A stretch of 64,000 nucleotides of DNA from Citrobacter youngae ATCC 29220 (GCF_000155975.1 NZ_GG730299.1:1088734-1152733), one strand, 5' to 3'; positions 8,539-18,582 are shown, numbered from the stretch's first letter. Made by a program: numbers and translations. Notes: generated by a model not told the origin, from the sequence alone.

Positions 8539-9336
8539 ATGAATATGAGTCAGTTTCCGACGCTTTCCGCGACCACTCTGGCGGCGATCAATACCGTAGG
8601 GCAATGGCTGGCGCAGAGCGATTTTACGGGGGATATCACGGTTCAGTCAGATTGCGTAATTCTGGCGGGAAACGCGGTGATCCCGACCCTCGACGCCGCC
8701 TGTCGGATCGCGAAAGATCAACAGGTTCCCTTATTGATCAGTGGGGGAATTGGTCATTCCACGCGCTTTCTGTATGACGCGATTGCCCGGCATCCTCGCT
8801 ACAATATCATTCGAACCACCGGACGCGCGGAAGCGGCGATCCTTGCCGATATCGCTCACCAGTTCTGGCAAATTCCGGGGGAGAAGATTTGGGTGGAAGA
8901 CCAGTCAACTAACTGCGGTGAGAATGCCCGATTTAGCTGTGCATTACTGAATCAGGCGACAGAAAGTATTCATACCGTCATTGTGGTGCAGGATCCCACT
9001 ATGCAACGTCGCACGATGGCAACGTTTCAGCGCGTGACCCGCGATGAGCCGCATGCGCCGCGCTGGCTGAGTTTCCCAGGATTCATCCCTGAGCTGGCCC
9101 AACGGCAAGACGGCGTGGATTTTGTGCCAGCAGCAGAAGGTTTGTGGTCGGTAGATCGCTATCTTTCTCTCATTACCGGTGAGCTGCCGCGTCTGCGGGA
9201 CGATGTTAGTGGCTATGGGCCTTGTGGCCGCGATTTTATCGTGCATGTGGATATTCCTGGCAACGTTGAGGCTGCCTGGCAGCACCTGAAAAGCGATACC
9301 GCGCTGTCCGAGCTGCTGGAGAGCCGCTCTTTGTGA
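8539..9336 (+). CDS. ydcF: YdcF, DUF218 protein
   Basis: 265 residues, collinear with E. coli YdcF (266). DUF218 proteins have a Rossmann-like fold with a conserved DVVVVLGG-like start, here DCVILAGNA at about residue 38, then [13 protein letters not shown] and [14 protein letters not shown]. coli YdcF has been reported to bind S-adenosylmethionine, but its reaction is not established. The AGGAG ribosome site at 8532 supports this start. In K-12 it lies between hrpA and aldA; here the Rhs cassettes border it upstream. It marks the return to conserved backbone. Confidence 0.93.
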   Translation: MNMSQFPTLSATTLAAINTVGQWLAQSDFTGDITVQSDCVILAGNAVIPTLDAACRIAKDQQVPLLISGGIGHSTRFLYDAIARHPRYNIIRTTGRAEAAILADIAHQFWQIPGEKIWVEDQSTNCGENARFSCALLNQATESIHTVIVVQDPTMQRRTMATFQRVTRDEPHAPRWLSFPGFIPELAQRQDGVDFVPAAEGLWSVDRYLSLITGELPRLRDDVSGYGPCGRDFIVHVDIPGNVEAAWQHLKSDTALSELLESRSL

Positions 9337-9346
9337 TATCCCCGCT

Positions 9347-9398
9347 GCCCGTTTGTAAGCGTTTTATTGCAAACGGGCATAAATCCCGCCCGTTTTTT
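9347..9398 (+). terminator. Terminator with two alternative stems after ydcF
   Basis: GCCCGTTTG (9347-9355) can pair with CAAACGGGC (9370-9378), a 9-bp stem. CGGGC (9374-9378) can instead pair with GCCCG (9388-9392), which is followed by T6. The two hairpins share one arm, so they exclude each other. Most simply this is the ydcF terminator. Confidence 0.6.
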
Positions 9399-9537
9399 CC
9401 CTTCATCATCGCTTTGCCAGACGCTTTTATGAAGCAGTTCACAGAACAGCCACTATAGCGCTAATCCGTCATGCATGATTGATATTAATTAACAATAGTT
9501 TTACTTGTTAAAAACAAATTAATCACAGGAGAAGCGC

Positions 9538-10977
9538 ATGTCAGCACCCGTACAACATCCTATGTATATCGATGGGCAGTTTGTGACCTGGCACGATGAC
9601 GCCTGGATTGATGTCGTCAATCCGGCCACGGAAGAGGTGATCTCGCGTATTCCCGATGGTCGCGCCGAAGATGCGCGTAAAGCTATCGATGCGGCGGAAC
9701 GCGCCCAGCCGCAATGGGAAGCTCTACCTGCCATTGAACGGGCGAACTGGCTACGCAAAATATCTGCGGGTATCCGTCAACGCGCCGGTGAAATCAGCGC
9801 ATTGATCGTGGCTGAAGGCGGGAAAATACAGCAACTGGCCGAGGTTGAAGTCGCGTTTACCGCCGATTATATCGATTACATGGCGGAGTGGGCGCGTCGT
9901 TATGAAGGTGAGATCCTGCAAAGCGATCGCCCGGGCGAGAATATCCTGCTGTTTAAGCGCGCCCTGGGCGCGACGACGGGCATTCTGCCGTGGAATTTTC
10001 CGTTCTTCCTGATAGCCCGCAAACTGGCGCCTGCCTTGCTGACGGGCAATACCATTGTTATTAAGCCGAGTGAATTTACGCCCAACAACGCCATCGCTTT
10101 TGCCAAAATTGTCGACGATATCGGCTTGCCGCGCGGGGTGTTTAATCTGGTACTTGGACGCGGTGAAACGGTCGGTCAGGAGCTGGCTGGAAATCCGAAG
10201 GTGGCGATGGTGAGCATGACCGGCAGCGTCGGCGCGGGTGAGAAAATTATGGCCGCGGCGGCCAAAAACATTACCAAAGTTTGTCTGGAGTTGGGAGGCA
10301 AGGCCCCGGCTATCGTGATGGATGATGCTGACCTTGAACTGGCCGTGAAGGCGATTGTCGATTCACGGGTGATCAACACCGGGCAGGTATGTAACTGTGC
10401 CGAGCGTGTGTACGTGCAGAAAGGTATCTATGACCAGTTCGTTAATCGTCTGGGCGAGGCGATGAAAGCCGTGCAGTTCGGCAATCCGGCTGAGCGTAAT
10501 GACATCGCGATGGGGCCGTTGATTAACGCCGCTGCGCTGGAACGCGTGGAGCAGAAAGTGGCGCGAGCGGTGCAGGAAGGGGCCAGAGTCGTGCTGGGCG
10601 GTAAGGCGGTAGAGGGCAAAGGCTATTACTATCCGCCGACATTACTGTTGGATGTGCGCCAGGAGATGGCGATTATGCACGAGGAGACGTTTGGGCCGGT
10701 GCTGCCGGTGGTGGCGTTTACTACCCTGGAAGAGGCGCTGGCGATGGCCAACGACAGCGATTACGGACTGACCTCATCGATTTACACGCAAAATCTGAAC
10801 ACGGCGATGAAGGCGATTAAGGGACTGAAGTTTGGCGAAACCTATATTAATCGTGAAAACTTCGAGGCAATGCAGGGCTTCCACGCGGGGTGGCGCAAGT
10901 CCGGGATTGGCGGGGCAGACGGTAAACACGGCCTGAACGAATATCTGCAAACGCAGGTGGTTTATCTGCAGTCATAA
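9538..10977 (+). CDS. aldA: Aldehyde dehydrogenase A (lactaldehyde dehydrogenase)
   Basis: 479 residues, same length as E. coli AldA, which oxidises L-lactaldehyde and glycolaldehyde with NAD+ in fucose, rhamnose and glycol use. ALDH motifs are visible: PWNFPFFLIARKLAPAL, the glutamate motif LELGGKAP, and the catalytic cysteine in NTGQVCNCAERV. The C-terminal GKHGLNEYLQTQVVY is typical. The ribosome site CAGGAG precedes the ATG. Single gene, followed by a convergent gapC. Confidence 0.97.
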   Translation: MSAPVQHPMYIDGQFVTWHDDAWIDVVNPATEEVISRIPDGRAEDARKAIDAAERAQPQWEALPAIERANWLRKISAGIRQRAGEISALIVAEGGKIQQLAEVEVAFTADYIDYMAEWARRYEGEILQSDRPGENILLFKRALGATTGILPWNFPFFLIARKLAPALLTGNTIVIKPSEFTPNNAIAFAKIVDDIGLPRGVFNLVLGRGETVGQELAGNPKVAMVSMTGSVGAGEKIMAAAAKNITKVCLELGGKAPAIVMDDADLELAVKAIVDSRVINTGQVCNCAERVYVQKGIYDQFVNRLGEAMKAVQFGNPAERNDIAMGPLINAAALERVEQKVARAVQEGARVVLGGKAVEGKGYYYPPTLLLDVRQEMAIMHEETFGPVLPVVAFTTLEEALAMANDSDYGLTSSIYTQNLNTAMKAIKGLKFGETYINRENFEAMQGFHAGWRKSGIGGADGKHGLNEYLQTQVVYLQS

Positions 10978-11051
10978 ACAGGCTCGTTGGCGGCGTCGTG
11001 TTATCCACACGCTCTTCAGGAGAAAACTGGAATTTTTAGGAAATGAAAGAG

Positions 11052-11071
11052 GGCGGAGGTGAACCTCCGCC
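11052..11071 (-). terminator. Hairpin between aldA and gapC
   Basis: A 9-bp inverted repeat GGCGGAGGT / ACCTCCGCC with a 2-base centre, 7 bases past the gapC stop. On the reverse strand it is followed by CTCTTTC, so it may end gapC; the T tract is weak. Confidence 0.6.
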
Positions 11072-11077
11072 ACAACG

Positions 11078-12079
11078 TCAAAGCTTGATAAATTTATCCA
11101 GCGTACGAATAAGTTGGGTCACAAAACCGTATTCGTTATCGTACCAGGCGACGGTTTTTACCAGTTGCAGGTCGCCCACTTCGGTAATCTCAGTTTGTGT
11201 CGCATCAAATACCGAACCGAAATGTGAGCCAATCACATCTGATGAGACAATCTCCTCATCGGTATAGCCAAATGATTCGTTATTCAGCGTGGCTTTTTTC
11301 AGCGCGTTGTTGACCTCTTCAGCGGTGACTTTTTTACTCAATACCGACACCAGTTCCGTGACGGATCCGGTTTTCACCGGAACGCGCTGGGCGTGGCCTT
11401 TTAATTTTCCGCTTAATGCCGGAATCACCAGGCCAATAGCTTTCGCCGCCCCGGTGGTATGGGGAATGATGTTCTCCGCCGCCGCCCGCGAGGCGCGCAG
11501 ATCTTTGCCGCGTGGGCCATCAACCAGCGATTGCGTCCCCGTGTAGGCGTGAATGGTGGTCATGGTGCCAAGCTGAATACCGAAGTTATCATGCAGCGCT
11601 TTCGCCATCGGCGCCAGGCAGTTGGTGGTGCACGATGCGACAGAGATAATCTGGTCGCTGGCATCCAGCGTGTCGTCGTTGACGTTAAAAACGATGGTCT
11701 TCATATCACCGGCCGGAGCGGATATCAGGACTTTTTTCGCGCCGGCATCCAGATGGGCCTGCGATTTTTCTGTCGAGGTATAAAAACCGGTGCACTCGAT
11801 GATAATTTCCGCGCCGGTGGTTTTCCACGGAATATTTTTGGCCTCTTTTTCTGCGTAAACAGCGATCTTTTTACCGTCGACAATCAGCGCATCTTCGGTA
11901 AAGTCGACGCTCCAGGGGAACGGACCGTAGTTTGAGTCGTGTTTTAACAGATAGGCGAGAATTTTCGGCGAGGTCAGGTCATTAATGGCGACCACCTCCA
12001 CGCTGCTTTTGACTTCCAGTAGTCGACGCAATACCAGACGACCAATACGACCAAAACCGTTAATGCCAATTTTACTCAT
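11078..12079 (-). CDS. gapC: Glyceraldehyde-3-phosphate dehydrogenase C, intact
   Basis: 333 residues with the complete GAPDH pattern: NAD-binding [14 protein letters not shown] at the start, catalytic cysteine in SCTTNCLAP at about residue 151, and WYDNEYGF near the end. It occupies the position of gapC between aldA and cybB. In E. coli K-12 that gene is broken, whereas here the frame is full length with no stop. It is a second GAPDH beside the housekeeping gapA expected elsewhere. The metabolic role of GapC is not settled. It is reverse and convergent with aldA. Confidence 0.95.
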   Translation of the reverse strand: MSKIGINGFGRIGRLVLRRLLEVKSSVEVVAINDLTSPKILAYLLKHDSNYGPFPWSVDFTEDALIVDGKKIAVYAEKEAKNIPWKTTGAEIIIECTGFYTSTEKSQAHLDAGAKKVLISAPAGDMKTIVFNVNDDTLDASDQIISVASCTTNCLAPMAKALHDNFGIQLGTMTTIHAYTGTQSLVDGPRGKDLRASRAAAENIIPHTTGAAKAIGLVIPALSGKLKGHAQRVPVKTGSVTELVSVLSKKVTAEEVNNALKKATLNNESFGYTDEEIVSSDVIGSHFGSVFDATQTEITEVGDLQLVKTVAWYDNEYGFVTQLIRTLDKFIKL

Positions 12080-12268
12080 GATGTTCTCCTGTCAGGATGA
12101 GGCGGTACGACATATTTTCCCTACCAGGCATAGCCCAGTCGGGCATCCGGGGCAATAGCGGTTCTTGCGATTAAGCGTAACTGACTGAAAACGGGTGAAC
12201 AAAAGTTAATGAATTTTTAACAAAAGCCCGTTATGTTGACGCATTATTGTTTTTATTCAGGAAGTGTT

Positions 12269-12799
12269 ATGGGCAATAAGTATTCTGGCCTGCAAATTGG
12301 CATTCACTGGCTGGTCTTTTTGTTGGTCATTGTGGCCTACAGCGCCATGGAGTTACGCGGATTTTTCCCGCGCAGCTATCGTCCCGCATTCAACATGGTG
12401 CATGTCTCCTGTGGTATCACGATTTTAACGTTGATGGTGGCGCGTCTGCTGGTCAGGCTGAAATATCCGGCGCCGCCGATTGTGCCTAAGCCGAAACCGA
12501 TGATGACCGGCATGGCGCATTTGGGGCATCTGGTTATCTATCTGTTGTTTATTGCGCTGCCGATTATTGGTCTGGTGATGATGTACAACCGGGGAAATCC
12601 GTGGGTTGCCTTCGGTATAGTTATGCCGCATGCGGCAGAAGCCAACGCTGAGATGGTGGGTATGCTGAAGACCTGGCACGTGACGCTGGCAAACCTGGGC
12701 TATTTTGTTATTGGTCTGCATGCCGCTGCCGCCCTGATGCATCACTACTTCTGGAAGGATAATACGCTGCTGCGCATGATGCCGCGTAAGCGCTCCTGA
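12269..12799 (+). CDS. cybB: Cytochrome b561 (superoxide:ubiquinone oxidoreductase)
   Basis: 176 residues, the E. coli CybB length, with four membrane helices (IHWLVFLLVIVAYSAM, then about 45-65, 90-110 and 140-160). Conserved histidines that hold two b hemes are seen in IHWL, MVHVSCG, MAHLGHLVIY and GLHAAAALMHHYFW. CybB passes electrons from superoxide to ubiquinone in the inner membrane. GGAAG at 12259 supports the ATG at 12269 over the longer open frame from 12233. Confidence 0.95.
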   Translation: MGNKYSGLQIGIHWLVFLLVIVAYSAMELRGFFPRSYRPAFNMVHVSCGITILTLMVARLLVRLKYPAPPIVPKPKPMMTGMAHLGHLVIYLLFIALPIIGLVMMYNRGNPWVAFGIVMPHAAEANAEMVGMLKTWHVTLANLGYFVIGLHAAAALMHHYFWKDNTLLRMMPRKRS

Positions 12800-12848
12800 C
12801 GTATGCGGCAATCCGTTCAGTTAATCCTGTATGTGCTCTGAATACCCT

Positions 12849-12870
12849 CTGCCCGCATCCCTGCGGGCAG
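12849..12870 (+). terminator. Hairpin after cybB
   Basis: An 8-bp stem CTGCCCGC / GCGGGCAG with an ATCCCT loop, 50 bases after the cybB stop. A T6 run comes only 10 bases later, so this is a weak terminator candidate. Confidence 0.5.
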
Positions 12871-13007
12871 ATCCGGTCAGCTTTTTTCCTCTGCGGAATA
12901 AAAAAGAAAATTATTTTTCCAGACACGATAAACGCTTACCGTCGAGATGGTTAAACAACATCCAGTTCGCAACTCTCGTCACTTGATCGCCGTCCTCATT
13001 AAAACTA

Positions 13008-13023
13008 CTGTATATAAATACAG
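13008..13023. promoter_or_regulatory. LexA (SOS) box of umuDC
   Basis: CTGTATATAAATACAG fits the LexA consensus CTGT-N8-ACAG exactly and sits in the wider palindrome TACTG...CAGTTA, 22 bases before the umuD start. LexA bound here would block the promoter until RecA filaments trigger its cleavage. Confidence 0.93.
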
Positions 13024-13044
13024 TTAAACGAGAGGCCGATTATT

Positions 13045-13464
13045 ATGTTGTTTTTCCAGCCTGCAAAATATCGACAAACAAAACATTTTCCCCTGTTCAG
13101 CGACCTTGTGCCCTGTGGTTTTCCTTCTCCGGCGCAGGACTACATTGAGAAACGTATCGACCTCAATGACCTGCTGGTACAACATCCCAGCGCAACCTAT
13201 TTTGTAAAATCATCGGGCGATTCTATGGTCGGGGCAGGGATCGGTGATGGTGATTTGCTGATTGTCGACAGCGCCAGAAACCCGGCGCATGGAGATATCG
13301 TGATTGCCGCCATTGAGGGGGAATTCACCGTTAAACGTCTGCAGGTACATCCGGTTGTGATGCTCAAGCCAGAGAACAGCGCCTACGCGCCCATCATCAT
13401 CGGCAGTGAGGACGCTTTGGATATCTTTGGCGTGGTGACGTTTATCGTTAAGGCGGCTGGCTGA
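13045..13464 (+). CDS. umuD: UmuD, SOS mutagenesis subunit of polymerase V
   Basis: 139 residues, exactly the E. coli UmuD length. The self-cleavage bond Cys24-Gly25 (LVPCGFPSP), catalytic Ser60 (SSGDSM) and Lys97 (EFTVKRL) all fall at the standard numbers. RecA-stimulated cleavage gives UmuD', which joins UmuC to form translesion polymerase V. It lies directly behind a perfect LexA box and 2 bases before umuC. Confidence 0.96.
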   Translation: MLFFQPAKYRQTKHFPLFSDLVPCGFPSPAQDYIEKRIDLNDLLVQHPSATYFVKSSGDSMVGAGIGDGDLLIVDSARNPAHGDIVIAAIEGEFTVKRLQVHPVVMLKPENSAYAPIIIGSEDALDIFGVVTFIVKAAG

Positions 13465-13466
13465 TT

Positions 13467-14732
13467 ATGTTTGCCCTGGTGGATGTTAATTCATTTTACG
13501 CCAGCTGTGAGATGGCATTTCGGCCCGATCTGAAAGGCAAACCGGTTGTCGTTCTCTCCAATAACGACGGCTGTGTTATCGCCTGCAGCGCGAAGGCCCG
13601 GGCGCTTGGCGTGACAATGGGCGCTCCGTACTTCAAGCAGAAAGATCTGTTCCGGCGCTACGGCGTGGTGTGTTTTAGTTCCAACTATGAACTGTATGCG
13701 GATATGAGCAGCAGGGTCATGTCTATCCTGGAAGAACTCTCATCACATGTGGAAAGGTACAGTATCGATGAAGCTTTCTGCGATTTGACGGGAGTGAGAA
13801 ACTGTAGGGATCTGACGGATTTTGGTCTCGAAATCAGGGCCACAATTCTACAGAAAACACGCCTTCAGGTTGGCGTTGGCATCGCCCAGACCAAAACGCT
13901 GGCAAAGCTCGCGAACTACGCCGCCAAAAGATGGCCGCAACAGACTCGCGGAGTGGTGGATTTATCAAATATTGACCACCAGCGTAAGCTGATGGCCGCA
14001 CTCTCTGTTGATAAAGTTTGGGGCGTGGGCCGCCGTATCAGTAAAAAACTGGACGCGATGGGGATTAAAACCGTCCGTGAGCTGGCTGATACCGACATTC
14101 GCTTTATTCGCAAACATTTCAACGTCGTTCTTGAACGAACCGTACGGGAATTGCGCGGTGAGTCGTGTCTGGCGCTGGAGGAGTTTGCGCCGGTTAAGCA
14201 GGAAATCGTCTGCTCACGATCGTTTGGTGAAAAACTCACGGACTACAACGCGATGCGCGAAGCTATTTGCACCTATGCCTCGCGTGCTGCGGAAAAGCTG
14301 CGCGGTGAGCATCAGTTCTGTCGGTTTATCTCTGTGTTTATCAAAACCAGTCCATTTGCCCTGACGGAACCTTATTACGGTAACAGCGCGTCGCTAAAAC
14401 TGCTGATCCCGACTCAGGACACCCGGGAAATTATTCGTGCGGCAACGCGTAGCCTGGACGCTATCTGGCGAGAGGGGCAACATTATCAAAAAGCGGGGGT
14501 GATGTTGGGCGATTTTTTCAGTTCTGGCGTGGCGCAACTGGATCTGTTTGATGACAGCGCTCCCCGGCGCGACAGTGCGGAACTGATGAGGGTGGTTGAT
14601 CGTCTGAATAAAAAGGGGCGCGGGACCATCTGGTTTGCCGGACAGGGGATTGAACAGCCGTGGCAAATGAAACGAGAAATGCTCTCACCTCGCTATACGA
14701 CGCGTTTTACTGATTTACTGCGCGTGAGGTAA
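13467..14732 (+). CDS. umuC: UmuC, catalytic subunit of DNA polymerase V
   Basis: 421 residues, a Y-family polymerase. N-terminal MFALVDVNSFYASCE and YSIDEAFCDL supply the metal-binding acidic residues. The helix-hairpin region WGVGRRISKKL and little-finger region follow. QLDLFDD near residue 365 is a sliding-clamp-binding motif. It is translationally linked to umuD, 2 bases apart, and under the same LexA control. The pair sits between cybB and frmR, where K-12 has no umuDC, so it is an accessory insertion relative to that map. Confidence 0.96.
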   Translation: MFALVDVNSFYASCEMAFRPDLKGKPVVVLSNNDGCVIACSAKARALGVTMGAPYFKQKDLFRRYGVVCFSSNYELYADMSSRVMSILEELSSHVERYSIDEAFCDLTGVRNCRDLTDFGLEIRATILQKTRLQVGVGIAQTKTLAKLANYAAKRWPQQTRGVVDLSNIDHQRKLMAALSVDKVWGVGRRISKKLDAMGIKTVRELADTDIRFIRKHFNVVLERTVRELRGESCLALEEFAPVKQEIVCSRSFGEKLTDYNAMREAICTYASRAAEKLRGEHQFCRFISVFIKTSPFALTEPYYGNSASLKLLIPTQDTREIIRAATRSLDAIWREGQHYQKAGVMLGDFFSSGVAQLDLFDDSAPRRDSAELMRVVDRLNKKGRGTIWFAGQGIEQPWQMKREMLSPRYTTRFTDLLRVR

Positions 14733-15148
14733 GTCTTAATACCGGTTGATAATCATATTCTCTTAAATTCTTAATGTATCAATGACGGCTCGCAGAGCGG
14801 GTGGCAGTAACGTTTCTTACTTACGTCCAGGCAAAATAGTTAGTCATATTAGCAATCACTTTTATTTAAACGTTTTCTGTTATGTTAATAGGTAGAAAGA
14901 CTTAGCGCTGGTGCGGTAGATCCCGGATAAAACGTGTTCCCGGAAAAAATCATCATATCTCATATTGGACACTGTAAAAGGTAGTCATTGGCCCGGTGAA
15001 GCATTAAAGTGCGGCTTGTAGTAAATCTCCTAAACGGGGGATAAACAGCAAGTCGCGCATGAACATATGAACAAATTCAGGTCATGGTCGTTGTTTAATG
15101 ACTCACCGGGAGGCGCCCGGCATCACATTTTTTACCCGGGTGTGGAAT
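14733..15148. other. AT-rich intergenic stretch after umuDC
   Basis: 416 bases without a supported gene. I looked for hok/sok and small-RNA landmarks known near trg/cybB in E. coli and found none. Short motifs such as the repeat of CCCGG at about 14926 and 14940 are not convincing. The downstream gene probably has its promoter here. Confidence 0.4.
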
Positions 15149-15739
15149 ATGAGACATACAGTTTCAACAAGTAATTATTATCTTGCTATTGCTTTACTGG
15201 ATATAATAAAAGAGGTCAGATGCAGACAGAATATATGTATCATAGATTTAAATTGCTGCCTGAGTCTTAACGATCTTTTTAACACGGTATCCCAATGCGG
15301 TAATGACGGTACGCTGATTTATCTAATTGGTGGTCAGGGTATATATTCAGAACTATTGGGTTGTTTTGATATGATCGACATGAGCGAATCTATTAACGCT
15401 ATCCAGATGTTTATCCAGAGTAGTAAGGGTGTATCTCCGGCGCAGTTAAACCGCTATATAGTGTCCTGCCTGGCCCTTGATAAATTATCCAAATCGCAGA
15501 TTCATATTTCTATCTTGAGTGGTAAAATGAAAATCAGCTCAGTTGGGGAATTAGTTAATTTATCAGTAGCTTCCGTGCATAATCAAATCAGGATTTCGGC
15601 CAGTAAGATGAATTTTAGTTCACTGTTGCGCTTTAGATATTTTATCTCTAAAGAATTTTCTTCGAGGGGAAATAATGGACGAGGGATATTACTGGATTCG
15701 CCATTGCGGAGTCGTTCAGGTGGCTTACTATACGAATGA
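15149..15739 (+). CDS. Possible LuxR-like DNA-binding regulator, unrecognised
   Basis: 196 residues from the ATG at 15149; an earlier in-frame ATG at 15098 has no ribosome site. The N-terminal ~110 residues are a mixed alpha/beta region without motifs I recognise. Residues about 120-175 (KLSKSQIHISILSG, then SSVGELVNLSVASVHNQIR, then SKMNF) have the spacing of a LuxR/FixJ helix-turn-helix. The last ~20 residues, rich in Arg/Gly/Ser, are coded by bases shared with the next gene in another frame. AT-rich composition suggests acquired DNA. Its targets are unknown. Confidence 0.5.
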   Translation: MRHTVSTSNYYLAIALLDIIKEVRCRQNICIIDLNCCLSLNDLFNTVSQCGNDGTLIYLIGGQGIYSELLGCFDMIDMSESINAIQMFIQSSKGVSPAQLNRYIVSCLALDKLSKSQIHISILSGKMKISSVGELVNLSVASVHNQIRISASKMNFSSLLRFRYFISKEFSSRGNNGRGILLDSPLRSRSGGLLYE

Positions 15740-15878
15740 TAAGAGTGAAGACCTTGAAACGGGGATGATAATAACAGGCGTGTGGCATTTGACGAGAGGT
15801 GATGATATTTGCCATAACGGTGAAGCCGAAGTTCTCGAAGGGCCGTTACCACAGCCTAAAAATATGCTAACGTCCTGA
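15675..15878 (+). CDS. Small unrecognised protein overlapping previous gene
   Basis: 67 residues (MDEGYYWIRHCGVVQVAYYT at the start, then GVWHLTRGDD). It starts inside the 3' end of the putative regulator, overlapping it by 65 bases in another frame, and is preceded by GAGGGG at a suitable spacing. The aromatic/beta-type sequence and a good ribosome site favour a real cytoplasmic small protein. I do not recognise the family. It may be co-translated with the regulator. Confidence 0.5.
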   Translation: MDEGYYWIRHCGVVQVAYYTNDKSEDLETGMIITGVWHLTRGDDICHNGEAEVLEGPLPQPKNMLTS

Positions 15879-16243
15879 AAGGGGCTAAACATACATTTTC
15901 CCAGAACGCTATAGTATAAAAAATCTTTTGTAATCTATTGAATGATTTATCTATTTTTGTTATTTGCTGCCGCCGAGGTTGCCGTCTGGCGGCGGAGTTA
16001 ATGAAAGGCCCTCGCAGTATAGAGGGCGCTGATTTACCTCAGGGTGATATTTCGGCATATTAATCCACCTCTTTTTTATTCAGGCCGAATGGCTACCTTT
16101 TCCTCTATTGATTTTTAAGGGAAAAGCGATGCTGTTTAGGGCCGTTTTCTGCAAACTGCATCTCTAACTTCTCACTATCAATACAAGCTGAACCCCCCAG
16201 GCTGGAGTTCCGGGGGAGTCAGGTGGCATATAGCGTGTATTTC
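15879..16243. other. Intergenic stretch with two GC-rich hairpins
   Basis: 365 bases with no convincing gene. CCGCC...GGCGG arms at about 15971-15996 and a CCCCCC...GGGGG pair at about 16193-16216 could form hairpins. The second could end the reverse-strand gene at 16244, but no T run follows. Otherwise nothing recognised. Confidence 0.35.
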
Positions 16244-16447
16244 TTATCGTGATTTGGGGCGCTGGAAAAACTCGTAGACCTCAATGAGTAAGATAGCCAC
16301 TACATAAAATGGCCAGAGAAATGAAGTGAAAAGCGTATCAGCAAGGTCGAATTCCAGATCGCATACCTTGTCCCCGCGAACTAACAGCGCAAACATCACG
16401 ATAAATCCAATGACGTACGCAGCTAACGAGTAAATATAAATACTCAT
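16244..16447 (-). CDS. Small two-helix inner membrane protein
   Basis: 67 residues from an ATG at 16447, preceded by GGGA on the reverse strand; longer starts up to 16564 lack a site. Two hydrophobic helices (YIYSLAAYVIGFIVMFALLV and TLFTSFLWPFYVVAILLIEV) flank an acidic loop, and the tail is EFFQRPKSR. It lies alone in the AT-rich region. No family recognised and no function claimed. Confidence 0.5.
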   Translation of the reverse strand: MSIYIYSLAAYVIGFIVMFALLVRGDKVCDLEFDLADTLFTSFLWPFYVVAILLIEVYEFFQRPKSR

Positions 16448-16712
16448 AATGGATCCCATAACAGTGTATGGGAACGAGTCTACTGGCGATAACCACACAG
16501 TTAAAATTGATATAGCAGATCGATTTTTGCTTATCGATCGATAAAAACGATCGACATGGCACAATTAGGTAATGCGCTGCTTGTTTAATGTTCACTTTTC
16601 CTGCGCTGATGGGTATTTAGTGCTTACTGTGCAAATCAGTGTTGAGAATGCGTTAAAAAGTTTGATAATCCGTTAACACTTGGCGGGATGGTATGTATGG
16701 GGTTGGCGGGGT

Positions 16713-16737
16713 AAAAAAAAGGCGCCGACAGGGCGCC
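16713..16737 (-). terminator. Strong reverse-strand terminator of an unknown transcript
   Basis: On the reverse strand GGCGCC-CTGTC-GGCGCC is followed by T8, a textbook intrinsic terminator. No recognised gene reads into it. The candidate transcript would start near 16930, divergent from frmR. Confidence 0.72.
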
Positions 16738-16930
16738 AAAAGAAGCCTTAAAAATACACTTACGTCCAGGAAGCTGAGAGTTCAACTTCGCGTTAACCAT
16801 TGTGCTGAACTGGGCTTTCAGCATCAACCACAATGGCTGTCCTTTTGAGGAATTGGGAACGCTGCGCCCGAGACCGCATACTTCCGTTACGCTCCCTTGT
16901 TAATCTACTGATATTCAATAAATCTTATAT
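16738..16930 (-). other. Possible short transcript (sRNA or small peptide gene)
   Basis: Between the reverse-strand TTTACA elements around 16936-16946 and the terminator at 16713 lies about 190 bases with no large gene. Possible short reverse frames are MRSRAQRSQFLKRT... (ATG at about 16881) and a longer one from 16833. Neither matches anything I know. A small RNA or small peptide mRNA is the best reading; the evidence is only the terminator plus an AT-rich promoter-like region. Confidence 0.35.
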
Positions 16931-16953
16931 TTTACAATTATGTAAAAATTCTG

Positions 16954-16975
16954 ATAGCATACCCCCCTATAGTAT
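16954..16975. promoter_or_regulatory. Candidate FrmR operator and frmRA promoter
   Basis: ATAGCATA-CCCCCC-TATAGTAT lies 11 bases before frmR. A C/G tract flanked by A/T-rich half sites is the usual operator form for the RcnR/CsoR/FrmR family. TTTACA at 16931 with TAGCAT about 18 bases downstream could be the promoter, so FrmR would cover the -10 region. Confidence 0.55.
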
Positions 16976-16986
16976 CTGGAGGGCGT

Positions 16987-18413
<1,427 letters not shown>

Positions 18414-18420
18414 TTCATTG

Positions 18421-18442
18421 GCCAGCGGATTGTTCCGCTGGC
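18421..18442 (+). terminator. Hairpin after frmA
   Basis: Perfect 9-bp stem GCCAGCGGA / TCCGCTGGC with TTGT loop, 7 bases past the frmA stop; T6 appears only 14 bases later. Probable operon end. Confidence 0.6.
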
Positions 18443-18582
18443 ACTTTCCTGAATTTTTTAGAATTATGTTGTGAAAGTGTGACGAATCCGGCGCTTTTCG
18501 CGGTAAGTAAACCTCGCTGATTGCCGATGACTATCTAACGGGCGTGTTTTCACGCATAAACCCTACAAGAGAGTCGACGGTC

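Noticed and set aside
8367..8777. 136-codon forward frame running into ydcF
   Set aside because: It is the continuation of the truncated Rhs-tip frame into a different frame of ydcF; the ydcF frame is clearly the real one.
13916..14239. Reverse frame inside umuC
   Set aside because: Overlaps the well-supported umuC completely and matches nothing known.
16636..16833. 65-codon reverse frame over the strong terminator
   Set aside because: The frame reads through the terminator hairpin and its T8 tract, so it is unlikely to be a gene as drawn; only a short transcript is proposed.
12800..16986. RydC small RNA or hokB/sokB expected near cybB/trg by analogy with K-12
   Set aside because: I looked for the RydC 5' end and Hok-like peptides on both strands and saw neither.
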